Source: Ephydatia muelleri
Lineage: Eukaryota > Porifera > Demospongiae > Spongillida > Spongillidae
Reading direction: 5' to 3'
Assembly: GCA_013339895.1 (NCBI GenBank)
Contig: JABACO010000024.1
Coordinates: 248,001-312,000 of the forward strand
Length of the DNA stretch: 64,000 nt
Part shown: piece after piece, positions 33,945 through 45,249 of the stretch
Position numbering within the stretch: the stretch's first letter is position 1
How the letters are laid out: every line of letters starts with the position of its first letter
The notes under the pieces: model-generated
Databases searched by the model: none
What the model saw: the letters and a program-made list of their open reading frames with translations, nothing else
What the model was told of the DNA's origin: nothing
Position numbers and translations under genes: made by a program

Positions 33945-34515
33945 ATTTCCACACCCTCTATCTTCACATGCTCCATAACCTGAACCCATCTCCCACACCC
34001 TCCCCCCACACTAACTCCCCCAAATCACACACCTCCCCACACCACACTCACACCACCTCCCCACACCACACTCACACCAACCTCCACACCCAAACCCACC
34101 TTCCCACTCACACCCACCTCCCCACAACCACACACCCACACTCACCTTCCCACACACCCCACCACACACACCTCACACCCCTCACCACACCCACAACCAC
34201 ATCCCAACATTCACCTCACACACACCTCCCCACACACACACTCCTCACACACCCACAACTCCTCAAACACACCCACACACACTTCCCACTCTCCAATTTG
34301 TTTAGCAGACCACACAGACTATGACCGAAAATAACTGATTGGACAAACAAAGATGAAATGATAAAGTCTGGCTCTAAGTATGTAAAGTTTTGTACAGGAG
34401 TGGATTCTCCATGCCCACACCCACACCCACCTCCCCACACTACACCCACCTCCCATACCCACACCATACCACCCCACACCCACCTACACCCACATCCCCA
34501 CGCACATACAGTAGC
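33945..34515. repeat. C-rich minisatellite in cassette 2
   Basis: Same unit as at 30415, with the same non-repetitive interruption (about 34285-34405). Confidence 0.9.
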
Positions 34516-34652
34516 GGTCAAATTAAACACCACACATCGGCTTAGTGGTATGACCATGTGACAAATATATGGCTTCGTTCGTAGGTTCATTGGCTCTAAG
34601 CGCTGACTATTTAGCACATTGCAAGTCATCGTTAAAACATCACATCACTTAC

Positions 34653-34754
34653 ATTAGATCTTGCTATATTGACGTCAGCACCTGCTCCCAATAAGCTCAG
34701 TACTACACCGTGATGACCATTCTGACTTGCAATATACACTGCTGTTGCATTGTA
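34653..34754 (-). CDS. Ankyrin exon, Y type, cassette 2
   Basis: 102 bp, donor AAT/GTAAGTG, acceptor TACTAG. It encodes YNATAVYIASQNGHHGVVLS then LLGAGADVNIARSN. Compared with cassette 1 it has ASQNGHH for ASLEGHH and a changed end. The frame is open, consistent with a used exon. Confidence 0.72.
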
Positions 34755-35824
34755 CTAGTAAGGATTGAAGGAACAAAACATATTAAACATACACTGTTCA
34801 TACAACCACCTCCATGCATGTGTATAGCAATGTGCAGGTTAGAACACAGTGAATGAAAGAAGGGTAGAGAGATGTAAAGGGGGGAGGAGAGAATAAGAAA
34901 GAAAGGGATATTACCCCAGCCAATGCAAATGTATCTCAAATATTCACCACACACGGTTTAGCTTTCACACGCTCAGAGCTGCTAGAAGTGTACATAGTTT
35001 TATGTGACCTCCTGAAGTATGATGATTGTCAAACAAGGGGCAAGCAGCATCACCAGAACAAATTAAAAAATGAATTTACACACATGACTGAAATCAACTG
35101 TCTTGTGTAATGGTAGCCATGGTGTACATATGCTAATCTATTCATTTGGCGATCATTGACCAGCTTGGTTAGAAGTGCACTACAACAGTTCAAGTATTAC
35201 CTACACTATGATAACGTTACTGCAAACTCAAGAGTCGCCCATGATGTCCTATTTGAAGAGTGGGAGAGACAACTAGGTGTGTGCATGGGAGTACTTGGAA
35301 AGTCCAGGCAGGGGTGCGTTGGGGTGATCAAACATCGGTGCATTAACTAATCTCCTGAACGTCTCGTGTTGCCTAATCCAAGTGCGTACATGTATATCGT
35401 TTATTCGTTAATATAAATGTCCACCTTGAAATGTTATATGCCGTTGACACTTTGTCTAACTATGCCCACTTAAACTGTTCATGCAATACAGCTTTAGTGT
35501 TACATGTTCTCCCATAACCGTTTTCACTTCCACATGCATACTTGCTTAACAATGCTTCCACACCTGTAATGTACATGTACTACTCATGGGAGAGCTGGTG
35601 GGTAGATGGACTGATCATGAAGAGGGTAAGGGGAGGAGGTGGGGAGGCCCATGAGAACTGTATGGGCTCCACTTTGCCCTTAGTCCAGGCCTCACATACT
35701 GTACATACATAAACACAGAATACATCACGATCCACACAACTGGAGCAAAAGTTATTTATTGAACTGAACTGAAACCCATGTGTGAAAATTTACAATCCTT
35801 AATAATTGTGTTTTATTACACTAC

Positions 35825-35923
35825 CTTTGTAGTATGATTGACATTAACTCCTGCTTCAATGAGTGACTTCACTATTTCAAGATGTCCATCCTGACTTGCA
35901 ATGACCAGAGGAGTCACACCATC
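35825..35923 (-). CDS. Ankyrin exon, D type, cassette 2
   Basis: 99 bp, phase 0-0, acceptor GTATTGCAG, donor AAG/GTAGTG. It encodes DGVTPLVIASQDGHLEIVKS and then LIEAGVNVNHTTK. The consensus ankyrin residues are kept; changes from cassette 1 lie mainly on the variable surface (V, I, QD), as expected for selected repeats. Confidence 0.82.
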
Positions 35924-36079
35924 CTGCAATACAAATCCCATCATTACCCCCAGAGGGTATTCTACTTCATTCATTCTGGTGCTCCTGCAGGTATATGACA
36001 GGATGCTATTTGCAAAAAACACATGAATGCTTTATTCACTCTTCAACACATGCACACACACAATCAGTGGCCCTATGAG

Positions 36080-36985
36080 ATAGCATAAATCGCACACACA
36101 CCACCTCCTCACACCCACACCCACACTCACACCCACACCCACCCACCACACCACCCACCCACACCCACCCACACCCACCCACACCCACCTTCCCACACCC
36201 ACCTTCCCACACCCGCCTCCCACCTACCTGCCACACCCACTACCCACACCCACCTACCCACACCCAACCTCCCCACCCACACCCACTCCCCACCCACACA
36301 CCCCCACACACCCACCTCCCCACCCACACCCACCTCCCCACCCACACCCACCTCCCCACCCACACCTCCCCACCACACCCACCTCCCCACCCCCACACCC
36401 ACCTCCCACCCACACCACCTCCCCCACCCACACCCACCCCCACCCACACCCACCTACCCACACCCACCTACCCACACCCACCTACCCAACCCACCTACCC
36501 ACACCCACCTACCCACACCCACCTACCCACACCCACCTACCCACCACCCACCTACACACCCACCTACCCACACCCACACCCACTTACCCACACCACCTGC
36601 CCACACCCACCTACCCACATCCACACCCACCTGCCACACCCACCTGCCCACACCCACCTACCCACATCCACACCCACTTCCCCACACCCACCTGCCCACA
36701 CCACCTCCTACACCCACCTACCCACACCCACCTGCCCACAGACACACACCTCCCCACACCCACAACTCCTCACAACCACACACACACACTTCCCCACACC
36801 CTCCAATTTGTTTAGCAGACCACACAGCTATGACCGAAAATAACTGATTGGAAAATAAGATGAAATGATATCTAAGTATGTAAAGTTTTGTACAGGAGTT
36901 GGATTCTCCATGCCCACACCCACACCCACCTCCCCACACCTACCCACCTCCCCACACCACCTCCTCACACCCACACCACATGTTT
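36080..36985. repeat. Large C-rich minisatellite (CCCACCTACCCACAC)n
   Basis: About 900 bases of CCCACACCCACCTACCCACA-type units, pyrimidine biased, with G-quadruplex potential on the minus strand. Trp/Gly/Val frames on the minus strand are artefacts. Confidence 0.95.
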
Positions 36986-37369
36986 TTAATGGACAGCAAC
37001 CATCCTGCAATACAATTTGCTGCATCTGAAACCAGTATATGTGAGGATTGACATCAGATATGACAGATGTACAATCATGCAGTGACTGATGCACCAGACA
37101 TCTGTCTGTCCATGTTGTGCACAATAAATAATCTGTTCTAAGCAGTATGACATTTGTGATGATATAATAGATATTGATGTACTTTGGTACCATTGAAAAA
37201 TCCTGCCATTCAAGTTGTTGCAGTTTCATGGCACCAGGACAAAGACTGGAGAAACCTACTAAAGCGACCTCTAAATTTGACCTATTCTGTGTACAGTACT
37301 TGGATGATAGTTAGTGATGTGCACAACAGATGTAACATATCAATGTGGGTATGTAAACAAACCCTGTTC

Positions 37370-37690
37370 CTCACACCCTCCCTTTCCACACTTCTATACT
37401 CCATAACCTGTAACCATCCCCACACCATCCCATATCACACCCACGCTATAACACCCTCACCTCCCTCCACATTCACACCCACCTCCCCAAACACAACCCA
37501 CCTCCTCACACCACAACTCCCCCACCCACATCCACCTCCCCACACCCACCTCCTCACACCCACACCTCCCTCCCCCACCCACATCCACCTCCTCACACAC
37601 ACACACACCTCCCCACACCCTCCATTCCCATCATCCTCCCTCATCAAACCCTCTCATCACACCCAACCTTCCCACACCCTCCCAATACCC
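37370..37690. repeat. C-rich minisatellite, fourth block
   Basis: Same family, followed by ATCACATGGTAGGATCACCAG, as also at 15680. From 37691 to 38015 I see no exon. Confidence 0.88.
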
Positions 37691-38015
37691 CCTGCTCCCT
37701 AATCACATGGTAGGATCACCAGATACACTCTCAGGCAAGACAACCTGGAGAGAGAATATCTTTAATGATGTCATGTGTCTATTGTACATGTATTCTACAT
37801 TTTAGAATGTGGTCATTATATGTTGTGCATGACCCTGTAGTGTATGACCTTTGTGATGACATAATTATACATTGATGTACTTTGATACTGTTGAAAAGTC
37901 CCTCCATTGAAGTGTGTTACAAGCTACATGGAGTGACTGGAGAAGACCTACTGTACTTGGCCCATTCAGAAGCCTCCATTGGAGTTTAGCAACAAGACAA
38001 ACTGGACACACCTAC

Positions 38016-38110
38016 CTTATTCGTTACATTCACGTCCACATTACCCTCGGTCACTAGTCTCCTCACAGTGGCTATGTCTCCATGATTACAGCCGAGAGCA
38101 GTTGTGTTGC
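38016..38110 (-). CDS. Ankyrin exon, N type
   Basis: 95 bp, donor AAG/GTAGGTG, acceptor CACATGCAG, entering in phase 1 and leaving in phase 0. It encodes GNTTALGCNHGDIATVRRLV then TEGNVDVNVTNK. It is an ankyrin repeat with TALGC turn and a VDVN loop. The phase-1 entry differs from other ankyrin exons here and could mark the first repeat after a non-ankyrin exon. Confidence 0.65.
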
Positions 38111-38266
38111 CTGCATGTGTGGAACAATAATGTCCCTCATAAGTACAGTGTAGATCAAATCCAACATGTGACATGTCTCGCATGTCTGTACACAATACAC
38201 ACAGCCTACAACATATGAGGGTCAGGGGAGGAGGAGATAATACACAGTACTACACAGTCTCTAGCA

Positions 38267-38578
38267 ATGCCCATGTGTGATCATGTGACCTGCAATGCCC
38301 ATGTGTGTGATCATGTGACCTGCAATGCCCATGTGTGTGATCATGTGACCTGCAATGCCCATGTGTGTGATCATGTGACCTGCAATGCCCATGTGTGTGA
38401 TCATGTGACCTGCAATGCCCATGTGTGTGATCATGTGACCTGCAATGCCCATGTGTGTGATCATGTGACCTGCAATGCCCATGTGTGTGATCATGTGACC
38501 TGCAATGCCCATGTGCGTGATCATGTGACCTGCAATGCTCATGAGTGTGATCATGTGACCTGCAATGCCCATGTATGT
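38267..38578. repeat. 30-bp satellite, about 10 copies
   Basis: The unit ATGCCCATGTGTGTGATCATGTGACCTGCA (shown in two parts: ATGCCCATGTGTGTGATC, then ATGTGACCTGCA) is repeated head to tail with very few changes. Because 30 is a multiple of 3, both strands are open across it, but this is not evidence of a protein. Confidence 0.97.
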
Positions 38579-38878
38579 GACTATGCAGTGTTTGTGTGGA
38601 CTTATTTTGGATGCAAAATGCATGTATTGCTACATGTTCAGGTACGAGGGAATGGAGTTACACTGCACACTAACCACACTACACTAGGCTATGCCATTCA
38701 CAGGGTTACCCGGTCAAGCATGTACTCAATATTATGACTTTTGGCATTACACGATGACAGATATCGATAACGGAATACAAGGACAGGACAGGTGTAATCC
38801 AATGCCAATACTAATGATGTAATCGATACCGCATTGTCGTTAATTATGGTCTGACAATAATGACGTAATGAACATGAA

Positions 38879-39125
38879 TTACGCGGTGCCTGGGGAGGAG
38901 AGAGGGCAACTAACACGTTCGACGCCAACTAACGGCTGGTGTTCCGTAACAGACCCCGTGGGCCTAACAGCACTCTTCCACGCATCGGGTGGAGGGTTTC
39001 GCACGTCACGGGTGATGGACATGCATGCCCGAAGGCCTTGTGCTAGGCCAGTGAAACAGTTAATCCGGGCCCTGGCGGGGTGTGCCTCGACCTTAGCCTT
39101 AGGCACACGAGGATTGCCCTATTTG
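38879..39125. other. GC-rich island, unexplained
   Basis: Abrupt rise in GC in an otherwise AT-rich region, containing the stem GTGTGCCT/AGGCACAC and several GGGCC/GGCCC motifs. A 75-codon minus frame (38879-39106) crosses it, but I recognise no protein family. It could be a structured RNA gene, a fragment of a high-copy repeat, or foreign sequence. Confidence 0.35.
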
Positions 39126-39211
39126 TAGGGATCTCTGCCGTTATTACATCACTGTCACGACGATGCTCGATCGCTACCGAGACTTGCATGCTCAAATGAA
39201 GAAACACTTAC

Positions 39212-39303
39212 CTTATCCGTTACATTTACGTCCACACGACCTTTAGCTTTAGGCGGTATGGTGGCTGTGTCTCTATCATTTACAGCCCGGGTTCGTGTGG
39301 TTC
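39212..39303 (-). pseudogene. Ankyrin exon, N type, degraded copy
   Basis: 92 bp, donor AAG/GTAAGTG, acceptor CAGAAAG. It is homologous along its length to 38016-38110 (ending VDVNVTDK versus VDVNVTNK) but has lost the TALGC turn and the helix (ATIPPKAKGR). It may still be spliced but is unlikely to fold as a repeat. Confidence 0.55.
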
Positions 39304-39926
39304 CTTTCTGTGCGTAAATACATTTTTTTGACTCGTAAATATACATTAAATCAACCGTGGTGACTTACTTGATCCATGCCTCTATAGCTAGCTGTACACT
39401 CAGCCTACCGGTACGGTCACAAATATTTATATAATACCACTCCCACATGCATTGCAACGCGCATGCCCAATAGCGTGGGAGATGGCCTCCTCTCACCCAC
39501 CTCCTCCCTCCCCACCCACCTCCTTCCCCTCACCCATCTTTCTCCACTCACCCATCCCCCTCCCCTACCCACCTCTACTCTCCCCTCTCCCTCCCCCACA
39601 CAAATTAAATCCAGCTGTAAATGAATGCACAAACGCCTAGGGAACTGAAGAATCCTTCCACACAATAGTTTCATTTCTATATGGCCACCAAATGCCACTG
39701 TAGCAGATGGTGAACCGAAGTCCTAGCACATTATAGGTTTTCATTAATTATCATAACTGATACACAAGTCACAATGAAGCACATATTGACAGAAATGCAA
39801 CTGCAAGGTTCAACTGCACTTGCACAAGCAAGGAATACTCAAACATTGGAGCATATCGTTCCGACCAACTACGACTCGAAGCAGGTGAGCAAAGGTGTGT
39901 ATGGCTATGTCACCCAAAGTACTAAT

Positions 39927-41182
39927 TTAAAAACAAAAAGCAAGCAGCCCGTTATAATGGACAAGTAATACCACTTTAAAAGGTGCCCCCCCCCCCCCCC
40001 CCCCCTTCTATATCCATGACTGTGTGACATCAGCTAAAGACATGCAATTTTTATTTTTCAGAAAGGTCCATAACATGACAATTGCGGTATAAAAGTATGC
40101 AAACAAATGCACAATCTACTGTGTAATTAGCTATAAATAGCATAGGTAATGGTGTAATGTGCATTTTACCTTGCTTTGAGAAGTCTTCAATACTTCTATT
40201 ATTTCACTGTGACCTTTTCTCATGGCTATGTCCAGGGCTGTATCCCCATTCTGATAAATACAAATTGCATGTCTTCAGTCATGTGGAAGTTGTTTATTTA
40301 CTACAAAATAAGCCTTTGTGCATTTTATTTAGTAGTAGTAATGGCAAATGGTTAGCTAGCATATTTTTGTAAGCCACATGGCTATTATAAAGTTTAGAGC
40401 ACATACAATAGACATGATCTTTGTTGGCAGGTAAGTACCCTATGTGAGTGTAGTATTCAAAACATGGATATGACGAATGTGGTGGGAGGGTCCTGCAAAT
40501 AAGGGTCTAAACATGATTGCACATCTTTCACAGGACTAAGAGATGCCCACTAATATCAGGGCAAGTAGCGGAATGGCTGGAACTATATATAAATGTGATG
40601 CACGCAATAACCCTTCCCTGCATTGAATGTGCAAAGGTCACCATGCATCATCAGAAATGACTAGTTGTACCCTAATCTCCAGAAGGATATGCATCCAAAC
40701 AGTGCATTAATGTACAGGTGATCATACATATATCATGCTGGCTACATCCGCTAACTGACCTCACATGGCATAGTCTCATATTAGGTGCATGGACGGCAGA
40801 TTATTAATTTAGTGACTTGGTCATGCCAAACTGGCTACGCTGTGGAAGCCTGTATGGCATTATTATATGTGCAATGCTATTGGGATCCACAAATATTTAT
40901 GATAGGCTATTCATTATCCACACACACCTGGAGCAAAACACATCACCAATCAACAATGCATACTATGGAGCATCCACTACTCCATGCACCACATGCAATG
41001 CCTTACGCCCCACATGATCTTGTAGCCACATACACACAATTCAAACACATATTTCTGTGATGCAGTGTTGAATTGAGAACATATTCTGCCACATCTCCAT
41101 TAGAGAAAAAATACTCCGGAAAGCAGAGAGGCCTCATGCCGAGATATTCATATCCATATGTGCTAGTATTCTAATATGGATG
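39927..41182. repeat. Segmental duplication, copy B (of 27560-28885)
   Basis: See copy A. It contains a C run at 39987-40006 and an ankyrin exon. It ends at TATTCTAATATGGATG, where it joins the GACAACTAGGTGTGTG cassette block directly, so the copies have different downstream context. Confidence 0.93.
40170..40250 (-). CDS. Ankyrin exon, NGDTALDIA type, copy B
   Basis: 81 bp, 27 codons, phase 0-0, acceptor TTTATCAG, donor AAG/GTAAAATG. It encodes NGDTALDIAMRKGHSEIIEV plus tail. It differs from copy A (27819-27902) by one in-frame codon deletion in the tail and E to D, so the frame has been conserved after duplication. Confidence 0.68.
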
Positions 41183-41759
41183 ACAACTAGGTGTGTGCAT
41201 GGGAGTACTTGGAAAGTCCAGGCAGGGGTGCGTTGGGGTGATCAATAACATCGGTGCATTAACTAATCTCCTGACAAGTCTCGTGTTCCCTAATCCAAGT
41301 GCATACATGTATATCGTTTATTCGTTAATGTAAATGGCCACCTTGAAATGTTATATGCCGTTGACACTTTCTCTAACTATGCCCACTTAAACTGTTCATA
41401 CAATACAGCTTTAGTGTTACATGCTCTCCCATAACCGTTTTCACTTCCACATGCATACTTGCTTAACAATGCTTCCACACCTGTAATGTACATGTACTAC
41501 TCATGGGAGAGCTGGTGGGTAGATGGACTGATCATGAAGAGGGTAAGGGGAGGAGGTGGGGAGGCCCATGAGAACTGTATGGGCCCCACTTTGCCCTTAG
41601 TCCTGGCCTCACATACTGTACATACACTGTACATAAATACAATACAATTCCAATCTACATGTACATCACACACCTGGAGCAGAAGTCATTTATTGAATTG
41701 AACTGAAACCCACGTGCGAAAATTTAGGACCCTAAATAATGGTGTTTTATTTACACTAC

Positions 41760-41858
41760 CTTTGTAGTATGATTGACATTAGCTCCTGCTTCAATGAGTG
41801 ACTTCACTATTTCAAGATGTCCATTCTGACTTGCAGAGACCAGAGGAGTCCAACCATT
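41760..41858 (-). CDS. Ankyrin exon, D type, third copy
   Basis: 99 bp, phase 0-0, acceptor ATTGCAG, donor AAG/GTAGTG. It encodes NGWTPLVSASQNGHLEIVKS then LIEAGANVNHTTK. It is the most upstream minus-strand ankyrin exon, 69 bases from the assembly gap. It is preceded by the same intron sequence as the cassette copies. Confidence 0.8.
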
Positions 41859-41926
41859 CTGCAATACAAATCCCATCATTACCCCAGAGGGTATTCTACT
41901 TCATTCATTCTGGTGCTCCTGCATTT

Positions 41927-42026
41927 NNNNNNNNNNNNNNNNNNNNNNNNNNNNNNNNNNNNNNNNNNNNNNNNNNNNNNNNNNNNNNNNNNNNNNNNNN
42001 NNNNNNNNNNNNNNNNNNNNNNNNNN
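41927..42026. other. Assembly gap, exactly 100 N
   Basis: 100 Ns, the usual convention for a scaffold join of unknown size. Cassette sequence before it is in minus orientation and after it in plus orientation. Confidence 0.99.
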
Positions 42027-42056
42027 GGTGCTGACGTCAATATAGCAGAATCTGTT
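42027..42056 (+). pseudogene. Y-type ankyrin exon end, plus strand, cut by gap
   Basis: GGTGCTGACGTCAATATAGC, then AGAATCTGTT/GTAAGTG: the last ten codons of a Y-type exon (GADVNIAESV) and its donor. The orientation is opposite to 31094 and 34653. The rest of the exon is in or beyond the gap. Confidence 0.8.
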
Positions 42057-43195
42057 GTAAGTGATGTGATATCTTAACGATGACTTGCAATGTGCTAAAT
42101 AGTCAGCGCTTAAATGATACAGAGCCGAAGGAACCTACGAACGAAGCCATATATTTGTCGCACGGTCGTACCACTGAGCCGATGGTGATGTTTCATTTGA
42201 CCGCTACTGTATGTGCGTTGGGAGGTGGGTGTAGGTGGGTGTGGGGAGGTGGGTGTAGGTGTGGGGTGGTATGGGTGTAGGTGTGGGGAGGTGGGTGTGG
42301 GTGTGGGCATGGAGAATCCAACTCTTGTACAAAACTTTACATACTTAGAGCCAGACTCTATCATTCATCTTTGTTTGTCCAATCAGTTAATTTCTGTCAT
42401 AGTCTGTGTTTTCTACTAAACAAATTGGAGGGTGTGGGGAAGTGTGTGTGCCCACACACCACACCCACACCCACCTCCTTACAAACACATTCACCTCCTC
42501 ACAACCTCACCCAGGTGAGGTGGGGTGTGAGGTGGGGAGGTGGGTGTGGGGAGGTGGGAGGTGGGTGTACTTATGGGTAGGTGGGTGTGGGTTTGTGGGG
42601 GGGGGTGGGTGTGGGTGTGGGCATGGAGAATCCAACTCTGTACAAAATTTTACATACTTAGAGCCAGACTATCACTTCATCTTTGTTTGTCCAATCAGTT
42701 ATTTTCTGTCATAGCTGTGTGGTCTGCTAAACAAATTGGAGGGTGTGGGGAAGTGTGTGTGGATGTGGTTGTGAGGAAGAGATGGGTGTGGGTGTGGGGA
42801 GGTGGGTGTGGGGAGTTGGGTGTGGGTATAGGGAGGTGGGTGTGGGTGTGGGGAGGTGGGTGTGGGGGGGTGGGTGTGGGGGAATGGGGAGGTGGGTATG
42901 GGTGTGCTGAGGTGGGTGGGGGAGGTGGGTGTGGGGAGTTGAGTGTGGGGAGGGGAGTGTGGGTGTGGGGAGGTGGTGTGGGTGTGGGGAGGTGGGTGTG
43001 GGTGTGGAGAGGTGGGTGTGGTTATAGGTAGGTAGGTGTGGGTTTGTGGAGGTGGATGTGGTTATGGGTAGGTGGGTGTGGGTGTGGGCATGAAGAATCC
43101 AACTCCTGTACAAAAATTTACATACTTAGAGCCAGACTCTATCATTTCACCTTTGTTTGTCCAATCAGTCATAGCTGTGTGGTCTGCTAAACATA
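42057..43195. repeat. Inverted cassette sequence with G-rich minisatellite
   Basis: Reverse-complement version of the cassette flank: GACTTGCAATGTGCTAAATAGT, then GGTGGGTGTGGGGAGG satellite blocks (42210-42310, 42420-42625, 42740-43095), each alternating with the block GGAGAATCCAACTC...GTCTGCTAAACAAATTG. It contains at least three rounds of that alternation. Confidence 0.88.
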
Positions 43196-43199
43196 TCTT

Positions 43200-43391
43200 A
43201 CTCAAAGGTAGAGCTTCGTAGGTGTGTGAGGTCTCGGGAGCACCAGCTTGGTACGAGGGGAGGCTGTAGCGGGGGTGGTCCTCACCACAACCTGGGCCCC
43301 AGCACTTGTGGGCATAGTGGCATTCAGCTCCATTGGTGCACTTTCCGTAGTTATAACGGCGACAGATCTCCTGGCCATTGCTGGTGCTAAG
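43200..43391 (-). mobile_element. DIRS-type gag zinc-finger fragment
   Basis: The minus frame reads EICRRYNYGKCTNGAECHYA, HKCWGPGCGEDHPR: a C-x7-C-x5-C-x3-H finger followed by a second Cys/His pair, the arrangement at the C-terminus of the gag-like protein of DIRS/Ngaro tyrosine-recombinase retrotransposons. An in-frame TAG precedes it and it runs without stop into cassette sequence, so it is a fragment. Its position does not match the DIRS remnant at 45.2-46.3 kb in element order, so it is a separate insertion. Confidence 0.6.
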
Positions 43392-43844
43392 CTATAGCCG
43401 TTCGCAACCAAGTGTCTGTTTTTTTTTGTCTGAGTCTATATGGGTCAAAAAAATTGAGTTATTACTTTGTATGACGATTGTACTGAATCCAAGTGAATGG
43501 TTGTCAGCTAGCGCCTGATGGTTGTCGCCGCCTCCCACGTCTCGGACGCATCACGAGTCATGACACGCGTAAGGATTTTTTTCTCTATGTATACTCATTC
43601 GCATCACCTTTCGGTACTTAGTAGTGCACTATTTCTCACATTTGCTTGCTGAACTTCATTCCTGTCACGGCCGCTAGGCTACACTGCAGGGGATGCTATA
43701 ACTTAGCTCACATAGCACGTGAACACTACGCACTAATACAAGTCATTGCATTTTATGACACACGGCATGGTTTAATGGAATACATGAAGTTTGCAACTTA
43801 ACTAGTTGTAGCAAAGTGCAAAACGTTGTAGAGCTTCACGCCTG

Positions 43845-44305
43845 TCTTCCCAAAATGTGATCAGAAGCCAATTTTGATAAGCCATTTATTTGTTGTGAAT
43901 ACACTGTACATGTAGTTGAATAAAGTATGGTGCTGGTGCCAAAGGTTACATGTGGTCATGTGAACCTCAAATTTCACTACATCATTGTAAAAAAGCACCA
44001 TTCATGTCTATGTACTATGCACTGAGTGACGTACTCCTGATACAGTGCACACCTAAGTGATGTATTCAAGTATATAGTGTTCATTGTTGCAGGGTGCAGC
44101 GCCTTGCCTTTTTATTGAGGCTCGATGCCTCTTTGTTTGAGTGCCTGGTGTTGTCTTCCCAAAATGTGATCAGAAAGCATTTGATAAGCCATTCATTTGT
44201 TGTGAATACATGTAGTTGCATGAGGTATAGTGCAGGGAGCCAAAGGTTACATGTGGTAATGTGCAAATTTCATTACATCATGTGTGCACTTACAAAATGG
44301 ACAGG
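43845..44305. repeat. Tandem duplication, about 150-bp halves
   Basis: GTCTTCCCAAAATGTGATCA begins both 43845-44010 and 44150-44305, followed in each by ATAAGCCATT, TTGTTGTGAATACA and CCAAAGGTTACATGTGG. No gene is recognised from 43440 to 45250. Confidence 0.8.
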
Positions 44306-45249
44306 CAGCTGCCCATGAAACAAACTAAATTCAGCACTAGAGGTTTATAAAGTAGATAGCATTGCCTCACATACTCTAAATGAGTGCCCCAATGTATCCC
44401 CATTCCCATGGCATAAAGCTTGACATCCCACAACACTGGGGAGAGCTGATATACAGTAGATCATGTCAGAATCATTATGCAGAGCACATATGTGTAAGGA
44501 CTATTGCATATCTCTCCACATGTAGCTTACATGGGTCATAGTGACCTCATACGAGGAATGAGTCGTCAAGTAACCTGACTTAAGAGGATATTGATCGAAC
44601 ACAATTCTCAATGATGCATTAACATGGATTGTAAAAGAAAGTTGCCTCTTCAAAAGGGCAGATTTAAAATAAATTGCAAAGTAGTGTCTTTTGTGCTTCA
44701 ACTCATTTCTCCCACGTACCCACATTGGCATATCATAGGTTTAACCTCTATCATCTACTGATGCATGGGACATCACATTCCAAAGCTTATATTGAATTAT
44801 GAAAATTATTTATTGAGCAGAGTAAATTGTAGTGACTTGTCAAGTAGTAGTGATACGCTTTCAAGACCATATCATTGCTTTAATCCTTTCCCTGGGATGC
44901 TCCCATTGCACTAAGTATGGCTGATATTTGGTAGCTGTTTGGGTAATGCACAGAGATTACTGCCCATGTTCACTGTCACTGTTTTGCCCACTGAGGGGGC
45001 AGGCAACAGCCGCAGCTGGACGATTGCTACCTTGCCAACAGGGACCAATGACAAGCGCTGGCTATCATTAGGTCGGCCTGTGTTCCAAACCATTATGCTG
45101 GCAATGGTTAGGTGGCTACTAGGGTAGAAGCCCAGAGGGTGCTGCCCAAGTTATAGTGTATCTATATTATACCCCCAATAGGGTTTAAGTGGGTATGGTT
45201 CCAGGCGTGGGAGTACAATACAACATGTGTGCATGTGCCAATGTGAGTG

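Larger units (their letters stand above)
33690..37030. repeat. Ankyrin cassette 2
   Basis: Tandem copy of 30150-33690, lacking the hAT element. It has an extra expansion of the C-rich satellite at 36080-36985. The lead block then starts a third time at about 37030 (diverged) and runs to 37370. Confidence 0.88.

Noticed and set aside
29146..35350. Repeated plus-strand frame with EEWERQLGVCMGVLGKS in several cassettes
   Set aside because: It is cassette intron sequence; the copies frameshift freely and the hAT interrupts one, so no coding constraint is seen.
38267..38578. CRISPR array
   Set aside because: Units are contiguous identical 30-mers without variable spacers; the genome is eukaryotic.
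38261..38737. 120- and 156-codon frames with perfect 10-residue repeats (both strands)
   Set aside because: A 30-bp satellite is open in any stop-free register; no splice or start context supports a gene.
30442..43113. Pro/Thr/His-rich and Gly/Val/Trp-rich frames over the C-rich and G-rich satellites
   Set aside because: Minisatellite translation; the frames exist in several registers and end at repeat borders.
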